A DNA stretch of 21,948 nt from a virus, in the IMG/VR virus record IMGVR_UViG_3300030328_005445, positions 1 to 21,948 of that record. One strand, written 5' to 3'. This document shows, piece by piece, positions 6,791-14,458 of this stretch. Below the pieces are notes generated by a model. The model saw only the letters and a list, made by a program, of their open reading frames with translations. It ran no database searches and had not been told where the DNA came from. The stretch's first letter is position 1. The number at the start of each line of letters is the position of its first letter. Both the position numbers and the translations under genes were made by a program.

Positions 6791-8443
6791 ATGGTAAAAA
6801 AGAATAAAAACTCTTTTGGAGGAGGCAACTCATTTGGGCGCTTCCAAGGATCAGTTTTTAGTGGAAGTACACCTGAAGTTAAAAAGTATAAAGTAGAACC
6901 TGTTGAAGGAGTGTTTGGTGGTTCAATACCCAACTCTTTATATACAGTTGAACGAGAAGCTACCTGGTCAAGGTGGCGTAGAGGCTGGGAACTAGGTTCT
7001 GCAAACTTAACAAATACTGCCTACGAATATCCTTTTGAATATATTATTCCTACTACCACAGGAGCAGTTAATCAAATAGGTGCAAGAGAACCTTTAATGT
7101 CAGGAGTATTTAGAGGATTTCCAACAAAAAATAAAGAGTTAGGTATTCACTGGGCGGGAAAGATTGAGCCCGGAAATTTACGTTTCGACCGTTTAAAGGA
7201 TACGTCAGGAACATTGTTGGCAATCTCAGGAGAAGTAAACAAGAATACTTTATATTTAGGTGTACCACAAGACAATGAAAACTATTGGTACATTCAATTA
7301 AGTGGCACATTTAATACTGCTAATCCAGTTCCACCACCTTTGTTTGTAACTTTTTCTGGGACAAATCAAACCCTAAAACCTATTGTTGGCGACATAATTG
7401 AAGATAAAATTATTACAGTTTCGGGAGAAGCTATTGATCTTGAGAGTAGAGATCCAGCAACAAACCGTCGTTTTGGCTTTGTTCAAGCTGTACTGGCTGG
7501 CGTAGACCAGTTCCAAGGCATTTTAAAATTAGAGAAATTAGGTTCTGTACAAGGAACAATTGATGGAATCCTTGCTACTCCATCAAGAATCCCTCCACAT
7601 ACAGGACGATTTTTTCAAACAGGAGCTAGATATTGTTGTTCTTGTCAAGATTTTACACGTAGAGATTATGCTTATTTATCTAATTTAGGCGTAAGAAAGA
7701 AACCTTTGTTTCCTAGAGCAAATGTTTCAAGCATAAAACCTGGACGTATTGAAGAAGTATTTGAATTAGGACAACTATCAAATGCAATGATGACAGAAGT
7801 TAATGAAAAAATAGTACAAAATAGAACACTAACTATTGTTGCTCCAAGTGGTTTTCAGTTAGTTGGTGTTGGTACCAGTGGAGAAACAAAAGACGCAAGA
7901 GATCCCAAGGCTTTATATAGAGATTCTCCTGGACAATATAATGATTTTGGTAAAGTATATCGTCGTGGTTTTGGAGATAATCCTTCTCCAACTCAAGTAG
8001 CAGAGGGAATGCCAAAATATGGAGATTATAAACAAAGCGGATTAACAATTACACAAATTACAGATGATTGGACATATGTTTTAGATCAGTATCGTTATTG
8101 CAAACATATCTATGCAATGAAATATATAGCTGGAGAATTCCCTATTGAGCCTTCAGATTTTCCTATTGATGCTGGTTTAATGTCTGAATGGGAAAGTACT
8201 TTGATTGACAAAACAGCAAACGAACAAACTAAATCATTAAGTGAGTTCATTAACTACGGAGTTAGTCACATGGACATTCCGCCCTTTAACTGTCAATCAC
8301 CAGTAATGATACCTATGCTGCAAAAGCTCTTCAACTTTCCTTCAGAGTTTATTGAGCTTCAGCAGTTCATTATGCGAGATAAAAACGGGGTAGCTTACAT
8401 TCCAGCCTCTGGCCAAAAACCGAACGCAGATGGTCAGTCATAA
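6791..8443 (+). CDS. Large structural protein with split SWIM-like Cys/His motif
   Basis: The 550-residue protein begins with a Lys/Gly/Phe-rich tail (KKNKNSFGGGNSFGRF) and a mostly beta-stranded first half. Its notable feature is RYCCSCQDFTRRDYAY with Cys282, Cys283 and Cys285, and, 151 residues on, YRYCKHIYAMKY with Cys437 and His439. Together these give C-x-C ... C-x-H, the ligand set of SWIM zinc fingers, although in ordinary SWIM domains the halves are much closer. The region between them contains a helical stretch and a basic, Gly-rich loop. The gene follows 5993-6787 by 3 bases and is probably cotranscribed. From memory it recalls proteins called VrlC in cyanophages, which is weak. A tail or baseplate component is the most likely role. 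Confidence 0.75.
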   Translation: MVKKNKNSFGGGNSFGRFQGSVFSGSTPEVKKYKVEPVEGVFGGSIPNSLYTVEREATWSRWRRGWELGSANLTNTAYEYPFEYIIPTTTGAVNQIGAREPLMSGVFRGFPTKNKELGIHWAGKIEPGNLRFDRLKDTSGTLLAISGEVNKNTLYLGVPQDNENYWYIQLSGTFNTANPVPPPLFVTFSGTNQTLKPIVGDIIEDKIITVSGEAIDLESRDPATNRRFGFVQAVLAGVDQFQGILKLEKLGSVQGTIDGILATPSRIPPHTGRFFQTGARYCCSCQDFTRRDYAYLSNLGVRKKPLFPRANVSSIKPGRIEEVFELGQLSNAMMTEVNEKIVQNRTLTIVAPSGFQLVGVGTSGETKDARDPKALYRDSPGQYNDFGKVYRRGFGDNPSPTQVAEGMPKYGDYKQSGLTITQITDDWTYVLDQYRYCKHIYAMKYIAGEFPIEPSDFPIDAGLMSEWESTLIDKTANEQTKSLSEFINYGVSHMDIPPFNCQSPVMIPMLQKLFNFPSEFIELQQFIMRDKNGVAYIPASGQKPNADGQS

Positions 8444-8563
8444 GTAAATCTTAATAATATAGAATACTTACATCAAGTTTCCCGAAGGTTTCTTGAGATG
8501 ACAGTTTTTACTCACAGCAGAATAAGCCCTATGGGTATAGTTAGATCACTAGCGACATGAGCC
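8444..8563. other. 120-base gap before the mobile-like patch
   Basis: No gene fits here. The gap is A/T-rich at its left end (TTAATAATATAGAATAC) and has only weak pairing further on (CAAG and CTTG around CCCGAAGG). There is no clear terminator after the structural gene and no good ribosome binding site before the ATG at 8564. It may be the left boundary of inserted DNA. Confidence 0.4.
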
Positions 8564-9001
8564 ATGAATCTCCGTAGTGTGCCTCGCGATCAAGAAATTT
8601 TAGATGAATTTTTTTCCTTATCATCCAAGCCTGGATTTGAAAAGCTTGCTTGGTTATACGGAATGATTGCTGTATACGGCAAAGATCCAAACGAGTTAAA
8701 ACACTTTGTCTGGAATAAAGACAATAGTATTAGCCTTGAAAACAAAAAACGACCTCTACACCCACTACATCCTCAGTGGGTTTTCTTGTTTCAACTCAAA
8801 GAAAAACAGCCCTCTAAAATAAAGAGCTGTTGGGAGTCTCTTTCTCAAACACTAGCTGTAGCACAAGACACAGGTCTGGTGTCAAGGATTGACGATGTCC
8901 TCCTAGCTCACAAAGTACGTAAAATTTATTACACGCCGTCTAAGCGGCCTCAACCAGTGAGTTTCCAAAAGAAACAGAAATCACTTCTGTGTCCTGCTTA
9001 G
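8564..9001 (+). CDS. Degenerate tyrosine-recombinase-like fragment
   Basis: A TGA at 8558 closes the frame upstream, so ATG 8564 is the first start. Residues about 27-90 follow the start of the catalytic domain of cyanobacterial tyrosine recombinases as I remember them: LAWLYGMIAVYG, then PNEL, a short strand, KKRPLHPLHPQWV and FLFQL. In active enzymes the YG is followed by LRPHE, whose Arg is the first catalytic residue. Here it is KDPNE, so the Arg is absent. The protein has 145 residues and stops before the boxes with the H-x-x-R and Tyr nucleophile; the HKVR near residue 116 has no proper context. Its last 62 bases overlap, on the other strand, a frameshifted regulator gene. It is probably non-catalytic: a relic or a reused DNA-binding fold. 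Confidence 0.5.
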   Translation: MNLRSVPRDQEILDEFFSLSSKPGFEKLAWLYGMIAVYGKDPNELKHFVWNKDNSISLENKKRPLHPLHPQWVFLFQLKEKQPSKIKSCWESLSQTLAVAQDTGLVSRIDDVLLAHKVRKIYYTPSKRPQPVSFQKKQKSLLCPA

Positions 9002-9184
9002 CTTGCTCCTTTAGAATTTTTTTCATTTTAGGAACATTCCAGCGGAAGTTATCCCTTGACCTAGTCTCGGGGAATGTGTTCCAAGTTTACAGGTCCCATC
9101 ATCACGCATACGAAAAAGCTGCTTACGGTCAATTTGTAGCTCTTCCAGGGTTTCCTTAACGGAACACCAGATTTTGTTTTGCAT
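8940..9184 (-). pseudogene. Frameshifted helix-turn-helix (excisionase-like) gene
   Basis: From the ATG at 9184 the minus strand encodes IWCSVKETLEELQIDRKQLFRMRDDGTCKLGTH-like sequence: a helix-turn-helix of the small excisionase type followed by the expected basic wing. After 'KLGTHSPR' the frame turns into an unrelated tail and stops at 9023. The next frame continues exactly as the family should, RDNFRWNVPKMKKILKE, and runs to TAG at 8940. One extra base near 9070-9085 would restore an 81-residue protein. I see no classic slippery heptamer, although a CCCC run lies at the junction. Causes are a real inactivating deletion, ribosomal slippage, or a sequence error. TGTAG-AAA-CTACA lies just upstream and may be its operator. 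An upstream in-frame ATG at 9235 lacks support. Confidence 0.6.
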
Positions 9185-9189
9185 GATCG

Positions 9190-9202
9190 TGTAGAAACTA
9201 CA
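9190..9202. promoter_or_regulatory. Small palindrome upstream of the minus-strand HTH gene
   Basis: TGTAG at 9190-9194 and CTACA at 9198-9202 form an inverted repeat with a 3-base spacer, 5 bases before the ATG at 9184 on the minus strand. The position suits an operator for autoregulation by a dimeric repressor. TTGACG is present further upstream on the minus strand (9235-9230) but no -10 box sits at the right distance. Confidence 0.3.
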
Positions 9203-9256
9203 TACACAAGTTAAGTTCGTTATACAAAACGTCAACCGTGTTTACTTTAATTTAAG

Positions 9257-9304
9257 GCCGGTTATTTTTTATGAAGTTTAGTTCACTTAAAATAACATAA
9301 CGGC
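9257..9304. repeat. Interrupted inverted repeat just before the HNH gene
   Basis: GCCG plus GTTATTTT (9257-9268) pairs with AAAATAAC (9289-9296) and CGGC (9301-9304), with ATAA bulged out on the right arm. An inner AAGT/ACTT pair (9274-9277 and 9285-9288) can extend the fold. The HNH start codon is 10 bases later. It could be a transcript hairpin controlling the endonuclease, a terminator for the minus-strand gene, or a scar of insertion. Confidence 0.45.
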
Positions 9305-9313
9305 TAACAAAAC

Positions 9314-9673
9314 ATGTTCAGAACGGAGCACGAACCACTCGCCCTCCTCGTTGAACTGACACCACGATTAGCCAAAAAAAGATTTAGAGAAGAAATATAC
9401 AAAGATTGGGAACATAAATGCGCTTATTGTGGGGCAAAAGCAACATCTTTAGATCATATTGTTCCTAAATATAAATCAGGATGTAGTAATAGGCACAATT
9501 TAATACCTGCTTGCACTAGCTGTAATGCAAACAAGGGAAGCGAACCGATGGAAAGTTGGTATAGAAAACAAAATTTTTTTAATGAAAATAAATTTACAGC
9601 AATCATTAACTGGATCAAATCAAATACTTTAGAATTAGTGGATACTTATATGAGCAATAAAGCGACTGCATAA
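9314..9673 (+). CDS. HNH endonuclease, free-standing
   Basis: The 119-residue protein carries a complete HNH motif. C36-A-Y-C39 and C67-T-S-C70 form the zinc site, L-D47-H48-I-V-P gives the general base His48, and N62 and N71 (CNANKGS) complete the metal site. A basic helix precedes it (RLAKKRFREEIYKDW). Such enzymes cut double-stranded DNA, often as homing endonucleases. There is no intron or intein context, so it is free-standing. No good ribosome binding site is visible; a hairpin lies just upstream. The stop overlaps the ATG of the next gene (TAATG), so it is coupled to a virion gene. It sits in a patch with a recombinase fragment and a broken regulator, consistent with mobile origin. Confidence 0.88.
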   Translation: MFRTEHEPLALLVELTPRLAKKRFREEIYKDWEHKCAYCGAKATSLDHIVPKYKSGCSNRHNLIPACTSCNANKGSEPMESWYRKQNFFNENKFTAIINWIKSNTLELVDTYMSNKATA

Positions 9674-12600
9674 TGACACTTGATTTATATGGTGAATATG
9701 TCGGAAGAGAAAGTGATTTACCAGGAGGATTATCAGATACTGTTACTAATGAAAAAGCAAAAATAAGAGGATGGAACACATATTATGACGCCCATGGAAC
9801 TTTTCTTGATGGAGATGGAACAGAAGAAAATAAAGGCTTATGGGTAGATATTGGTAGCGATCGACAAAATAATTATATTAAAGATTTAGAAAAAGCACTT
9901 ATTACAGTACCTGTACTTACAGATGATGGCTTTAGAAATGAAACTTTTATTGATCAAAATACAGACGAAGGAAAATGGCTTGCTGAATCTATTAAAGATC
10001 AAATCTTTAAATCAAACGCAACAGGAACATCTATAGATACACAGCAAAAGCTTCCAAGTGCAGAAAAAGCTCTAGAACTTTGGAGTAGTATTGAAAATGA
10101 AACACGAAAAGAGAATTTATTAGTACATGCAGCTAAACGCCGCATGGCCTTTGAATGGCACAATGGAATAGGTGAATTTGGAAGTCCTGGACCTGGATAT
10201 CCTCCTGGAAATTCAAAAGAAAGAAATAACGGAAAAGGTTTAAATACATATAGCACCCTTGAAATGATAGGGACAGATGGAAGCATAAGAACTCATACAA
10301 CTACGTTAACTCCAGATAGTGAACAGTTTATAGATCAAAAAGCTGCTGACGAAACTGCAAATGAATATGGAAGATTTCATTGGGATTACTATGGCAAAAA
10401 TGAATCTAGAGCTTTACCTGGCTCTAAATTTAAAGTTGAAAATGGCAAAGTAACATATGACAAACAATTTGTTGGTACAGGATTACAACAAAACTACGAC
10501 AATATTGCTAAAAGTTTTAATGAATCAGGAGGTGGAGATTATAAAAATTTAATTGAAGGTGCCATTGCTTCTTTACCTGATAAATATACAGAAGACATAA
10601 TAAGAGTTGACAATCAAGGAAGAAGAGAAGGAGATATTAATACTTTTGATGGATATTATTTAGATAATAAAATAACATCAAAAGCCCCTGGAGACTATGC
10701 ACAACCTCCTAGTTTTGCTGTTGATGGTACAGGCTTTGATGCTGAATATTACGGCACGCAAACGACACATGGACTAGCCGCATTAGAAAACTGGAAAAAT
10801 GCACAAACAGGAGTTACTGCTGGAAACTACGCGTTACCTGATTTAGATGTTGTTGGTCCCTATATTGCAGATACTCCTGAAAATAGTCTAGAACTTTTTC
10901 TTCATGGTACATATACAGATATTAAAAATTCTGGTATTAAAGATACTGATAATAGAGGTAATGCTGCTGAAGCTACAGCATATGCTGATGCGTATTCGGA
11001 AACCTGGACTTCAATGGATCCTGGGCAACGAACATCTTATCAAGATAATTTATTAGGTTTAACAACACCAAGCAGTGGAAGTGGTCGCCCTACTATTGAT
11101 TGGGATGAGCCTTTTGTATTAGATTCAAATGGCAATATTGTGTATGAAGAAGATGAGTATGGAAATAGAATTCCTGTAGTTAATAAAGACGGTGTTAGTT
11201 TTTTAGAAAGCAGTATATTTAATGTTTTTGGTAAAAAAGATTTAGAAGAACAAGATAAGTTTCAAGCTTTAGCTTTTGATCTTTTAAAAACAACTACAGA
11301 CAAATTAAACCAAGAAAGAAAACGAGAAACTGAATTAAATATATATAGAGGACTACCAGGGTTTAATGAAATTTATGGTGCAAATTCTAGTATTGCAAAT
11401 TCATTAATAGGTGATAGTGGCATAGGTGGTTATCTGTCAATGGCAGGTATAAATGTAGATTCAGTGACAGAATCTTTAGAAAAAGGTTTAAGCAATGTAA
11501 CAGGAATATCTAATAACAGCAGTGTTTTTAATTGGCAAAAATGGTTTGATGAAACACTGCTTGAGCGTTATAACAACATGGAAGAAATTACAGGAAAATT
11601 AAAAGCAGATGTAGAAGGTTTAGATCCTATTTTAAACGAAAATCAATGGAATCGTTTTCAACAACAAATAAACAATAGGGAACCAGGGACAGAGCGTTGG
11701 AATGAATTGATGGATGCTAATAATCTTCCAAGAGGTACAAGCAAAGAAAGAGCATTAGAAATTAAAAGCCCAGATAACTGGGGCGCATTATTAAATAAAT
11801 ATGATTTAGATTCTAGTTTAAATAAAGAAGAAGCTCTTGAAATATTAACAGGTGCAGAAAGTGAAATTTTTAAAATCTATACAATTGAAGATCAATTTAG
11901 AGAATCATTTATTGAAGATTTTATTAAACCACGTTTTGATCAATCAAAATCAATGGATGAATTTATATCTTATTTAGATAGTTTAGATGAAAACGAACAG
12001 AATATTTTTCAAACGCAAGATGCAATGCAAGCATTGAAAACTACTGCCTCTGCATATGCATCAGCAAAACTAGAACAAATTCAAAATACAAGCCCACAGT
12101 ATTTTGATGCTGCATTTTATTTTGATCCTACAACTGCAATTGATGAAAGAGAAGGATTTGAGGGTCCAAAAGATGAAGATTATAGAAAACAAGCTGAACG
12201 TGTTCAAGCTGATTACGATGCAGCTAATGCTAATGCAAATACAGTTATTGCAGAAACTGTAAGTGAGGCTAATCCAAATGGAAATACTTGGGCAGACTAT
12301 GCATATTATTACGGTATTAATTTAGAAGATAAAGCTCAATTTGCACGTTTACATTTTGATGTACTTGGTAATGGAAAAGCAAAAGATGAAGAAGGTAATT
12401 ACGTTTTTTTTGATCCTGCCAAAGATGTTACTAGTGTGGCTGACATTAAAGGATATATCGCCGACACAGTTATACCAGCAGTTAATCAAACAAAAATAGA
12501 TTTAGATGGCGCTGTTTTTTCTGAGTTTACTACACCAGAAGAATTTGCAGATCACCTTTTAAAAGGTATAGATCCTACTGAAAACAATCCTGAATGGAAA

Positions 12601-13164
12601 GAAGTACTAGAACAGTTTGGAATGGAAGTAGATGCTTCTTTAGAAGAAGTTAAAGACTATATTATTGATATTACAAGAACTGGTGCAGCACAAGAAATAA
12701 GAGAAACTATTAAATATTTAAATGAAAAAAAATTAACACCAACACAAGAACGTATAGGTGTTAGTTACATAGAAAGAGAAGAAGATGCTAATCCTACAGA
12801 CCCAGAAGGGCAAACTGCTTTATTTCAAATCTTTAGTGATGCAGGATACGCAGGTTCACAAGACGAATTTTTTGCAGAATTTATGCCTGATGCAGACAGA
12901 GGAGATATGGAGTTAATTACACAAGCAATGCCTGGAGGCTCAGGGTTTAACTTAGAATCAATTTCCAGTGATCCTTTTACAGCTTTGTCACAAGTTGGCG
13001 GATTACTGGGAGGTTCAGAAAGTGTATTTGATACAGGGGGTTATGAGGATGATGATGATGAAGAAGAATCAAATTACTTTACGCTTTTTGATGAACCAAA
13101 AGATTATTATAGTGGTGCTGGGAGGGATTATATTAGTGAATATACTTCATTCTTTAGTTCATAA
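9673..13164 (+). CDS. Large acidic putative virion protein (1163 residues)
   Basis: This is the longest gene of the window and is coupled by TAATG overlaps to the genes on both sides. The product is soluble-looking, rich in Asp, Glu, Asn and Gln, with many predicted helices in the second half and no membrane segment or signal peptide. I see no catalytic motif or internal repeat. The last 40 residues (about 1124-1163) begin with an acidic run, YEDDDDEEES, and end in an aromatic tail. Size, place between structural genes and endolysin, and lack of enzyme motifs suggest an internal virion or tail protein. The two very basic small proteins made next to it could be partners. I do not recognise the family. 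Confidence 0.85.
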   Translation: MTLDLYGEYVGRESDLPGGLSDTVTNEKAKIRGWNTYYDAHGTFLDGDGTEENKGLWVDIGSDRQNNYIKDLEKALITVPVLTDDGFRNETFIDQNTDEGKWLAESIKDQIFKSNATGTSIDTQQKLPSAEKALELWSSIENETRKENLLVHAAKRRMAFEWHNGIGEFGSPGPGYPPGNSKERNNGKGLNTYSTLEMIGTDGSIRTHTTTLTPDSEQFIDQKAADETANEYGRFHWDYYGKNESRALPGSKFKVENGKVTYDKQFVGTGLQQNYDNIAKSFNESGGGDYKNLIEGAIASLPDKYTEDIIRVDNQGRREGDINTFDGYYLDNKITSKAPGDYAQPPSFAVDGTGFDAEYYGTQTTHGLAALENWKNAQTGVTAGNYALPDLDVVGPYIADTPENSLELFLHGTYTDIKNSGIKDTDNRGNAAEATAYADAYSETWTSMDPGQRTSYQDNLLGLTTPSSGSGRPTIDWDEPFVLDSNGNIVYEEDEYGNRIPVVNKDGVSFLESSIFNVFGKKDLEEQDKFQALAFDLLKTTTDKLNQERKRETELNIYRGLPGFNEIYGANSSIANSLIGDSGIGGYLSMAGINVDSVTESLEKGLSNVTGISNNSSVFNWQKWFDETLLERYNNMEEITGKLKADVEGLDPILNENQWNRFQQQINNREPGTERWNELMDANNLPRGTSKERALEIKSPDNWGALLNKYDLDSSLNKEEALEILTGAESEIFKIYTIEDQFRESFIEDFIKPRFDQSKSMDEFISYLDSLDENEQNIFQTQDAMQALKTTASAYASAKLEQIQNTSPQYFDAAFYFDPTTAIDEREGFEGPKDEDYRKQAERVQADYDAANANANTVIAETVSEANPNGNTWADYAYYYGINLEDKAQFARLHFDVLGNGKAKDEEGNYVFFDPAKDVTSVADIKGYIADTVIPAVNQTKIDLDGAVFSEFTTPEEFADHLLKGIDPTENNPEWKEVLEQFGMEVDASLEEVKDYIIDITRTGAAQEIRETIKYLNEKKLTPTQERIGVSYIEREEDANPTDPEGQTALFQIFSDAGYAGSQDEFFAEFMPDADRGDMELITQAMPGGSGFNLESISSDPFTALSQVGGLLGGSESVFDTGGYEDDDDEEESNYFTLFDEPKDYYSGAGRDYISEYTSFFSS

Positions 13165-13463
13165 TGGCAGAAAAATATAAAAAAGCAGCTAAAGCTGCAA
13201 AGTTAAATAAAGACAAAATGGCTTGTAATAAACCTAAAAAAACTCCTGGACATAAAACTAAATCTCATGTCGTAAAAGCTTGTGAAAAAGGGAAAGAAAA
13301 AATTGTTCGTTTTGGTCAGCAGGGTGTAAAGGGCGCTGGCAAAAATCCGAAGACAGCCAAAGAGAAAGCACGTAAGAAGTCATATTATGCAAGACACAAT
13401 GCTCAGGATAGCAAACCAAACAAAATGAGTGCTCGGTATTGGAGTCATAAAGTCAAATGGTAA
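13164..13463 (+). CDS. Small very basic protein conserved in cyanophages (possibly DUF6321)
   Basis: The 99-residue protein is dominated by Lys, with Arg, Ala and Gly. It contains KKTPGHKTKSHVVKAC, IVRFGQQGVKGAGKNP and a C-terminal SARYWSHKVKW. I remember this order of motifs from marine phage proteins of unknown function, which may be the family called DUF6321. It starts inside the stop of the large acidic protein (TAATG) and its own end overlaps the next small gene by 7 bases. Charge and context suggest nucleic-acid binding or a basic virion component. Function unknown; that the gene is real is nearly certain. Confidence 0.88.
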   Translation: MAEKYKKAAKAAKLNKDKMACNKPKKTPGHKTKSHVVKACEKGKEKIVRFGQQGVKGAGKNPKTAKEKARKKSYYARHNAQDSKPNKMSARYWSHKVKW

Positions 13464-13627
13464 CTGTACAAATAGAATTACCTCTTGAAGATGTAAGAGC
13501 ATTATATGAAGCAGTTTGTGAAGCTTTAAAATATTGGCCAGGAGGTAAGCCAGAAGAACAAAAAAAATATCAACAACTAAAATTATTTTTATTTAGTATA
13601 CTGTGTGAAGCTTCTTTAGATGTATGA
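13457..13627 (+). CDS. Small 56-residue protein between two basic proteins
   Basis: ATG at 13457 overlaps the end of the preceding gene by 7 bases, and its TGA is joined to the next ATG (ATGA at 13624-13627). The protein starts MVTVQIELPLEDVRALYEAV and continues as one or two amphipathic helices with a hydrophobic end (LFLFSILCEAS). Its two cysteines are at about residues 21 and 51. The tight overlaps on both sides are the main support, with a helical composition that would be unusual for a chance frame. No family recognised. Confidence 0.7.
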   Translation: MVTVQIELPLEDVRALYEAVCEALKYWPGGKPEEQKKYQQLKLFLFSILCEASLDV

Positions 13628-13737
13628 ACAAAGGTGGTGGCTACGTTGTCGGAAAGCCTAAGAAAACAAGGCAAGGAAAGGGGAAACATTCTCGTCCAAA
13701 TCACGGACGCAAAAAACTCCGTGGACAAGGAAAATAA
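13624..13737 (+). CDS. Tiny 37-residue Lys/Arg/Gly-rich protein
   Basis: It starts in an ATGA overlap with the preceding gene and ends with TAA at 13735-13737. The product begins MNKGGGYVVGKPKKTRQGKG and ends in KKLRGQGK; about half of its residues are Lys, Arg or Gly. I remember very similar tiny proteins in cyanophage genomes. It is a candidate DNA-condensing or virion-packaged peptide. Translational coupling and the clean stop just before a promoter-like sequence support it despite its size. Confidence 0.7.
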   Translation: MNKGGGYVVGKPKKTRQGKGKHSRPNHGRKKLRGQGK

Positions 13738-13744
13738 TATATAG

Positions 13745-13752
13745 TATAAACA
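13745..13752 (+). promoter_or_regulatory. Promoter-like octamer TATAAACA before the endolysin
   Basis: TATAAACA lies 14 bases before the ATG at 13767, in the first gap after the overlapping chain from 9314. The same octamer is found at 2328-2335. No -35 box is apparent. Could give a separate late transcript for lysis. Confidence 0.35.
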
Positions 13753-13766
13753 TATGCAAACCTCTA

Positions 13767-14420
13767 ATGTATCTTTATCAAGATGCTATTTCTATAATTA
13801 AAGCCTTTGAAGGTTTTAACGAAAAAGCTTACCCAGACCCTATTACTGGAAGCGATCCATATACTTTTGGATATGGAACACAATTTTATCCAGATGGTTC
13901 TCAGGTTAAGCAAGGTCATTGTTGTACCAAAGAAAAAGCATTAGAGTATTTGCTTTATGAAGTAAATGTTATTGCAGAAGAAATCGATAAATTAAATCTT
14001 GAAATTGATCTTGATATGAAGCAAGGATTGATTTCTTTTATTCATTCAGTAGGCTGGGACTCTTTTTTATATAGTCCTATTATTGATTTATGTGAAAATG
14101 AAAACTATGCACAAGCTGCTCAAGAGTTTGGCAAATGGATTTTCAATGAAGAACATGAAGTAATTGGAGGTTTATTAGATAGAAGAAGACAAGAAGCTTG
14201 TTTGTTTTTAGCTTTAGAAAATCTTCCTGGAGATTTATTGTTAAAAGCTTTTAGAAATTATTCAGCTTCTGCAGAACAAGTTGCTGCTATTAGGCAGCTT
14301 GAAACAGAAATAAACCCTTATGTTTTGTCAGAATTTGCTAATAAATTTAATGTTACATACAGTGGTGACTTTGATCTATCCGAAGAGGATTTACGTTTTA
14401 TTTTTGAATTCCAAAAATAA
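13767..14420 (+). CDS. Endolysin, GH24 phage-type lysozyme
   Basis: The enzyme cuts the beta-1,4 bond between N-acetylmuramic acid and N-acetylglucosamine. The N-terminus has the GH24 layout: FEGF with Glu15 as general acid, Asp24 in AYPDP, and Thr33 in YTFGYG, matching the Glu-Asp-Thr triad of T4 lysozyme. The Asp-Thr spacing is a few residues longer than in T4. Later landmarks are MKQGLISFIHSVGW (usual ALxSFxFNxG) and GGLLDRRRQEACLF (usual GLxxRRxxExxLF). At 217 residues it is longer than the usual 150-170: the last 65 or so are an extra helical region, perhaps for binding or regulation. There is no signal peptide, so a holin is needed. None is obvious next to it; the membrane protein at 18403 is a remote candidate. 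Confidence 0.9.
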   Translation: MYLYQDAISIIKAFEGFNEKAYPDPITGSDPYTFGYGTQFYPDGSQVKQGHCCTKEKALEYLLYEVNVIAEEIDKLNLEIDLDMKQGLISFIHSVGWDSFLYSPIIDLCENENYAQAAQEFGKWIFNEEHEVIGGLLDRRRQEACLFLALENLPGDLLLKAFRNYSASAEQVAAIRQLETEINPYVLSEFANKFNVTYSGDFDLSEEDLRFIFEFQK

Positions 14421-14458
14421 ATCTATACACTAGAATAAGTAGAGTAAAGGTTAATCGG

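Noticed and set aside
8461-8500. Possible terminator after the 550-residue structural gene
   Set aside because: Only 4 bp of stem (CAAG/CTTG) with a large loop and no U-run; too weak to report.
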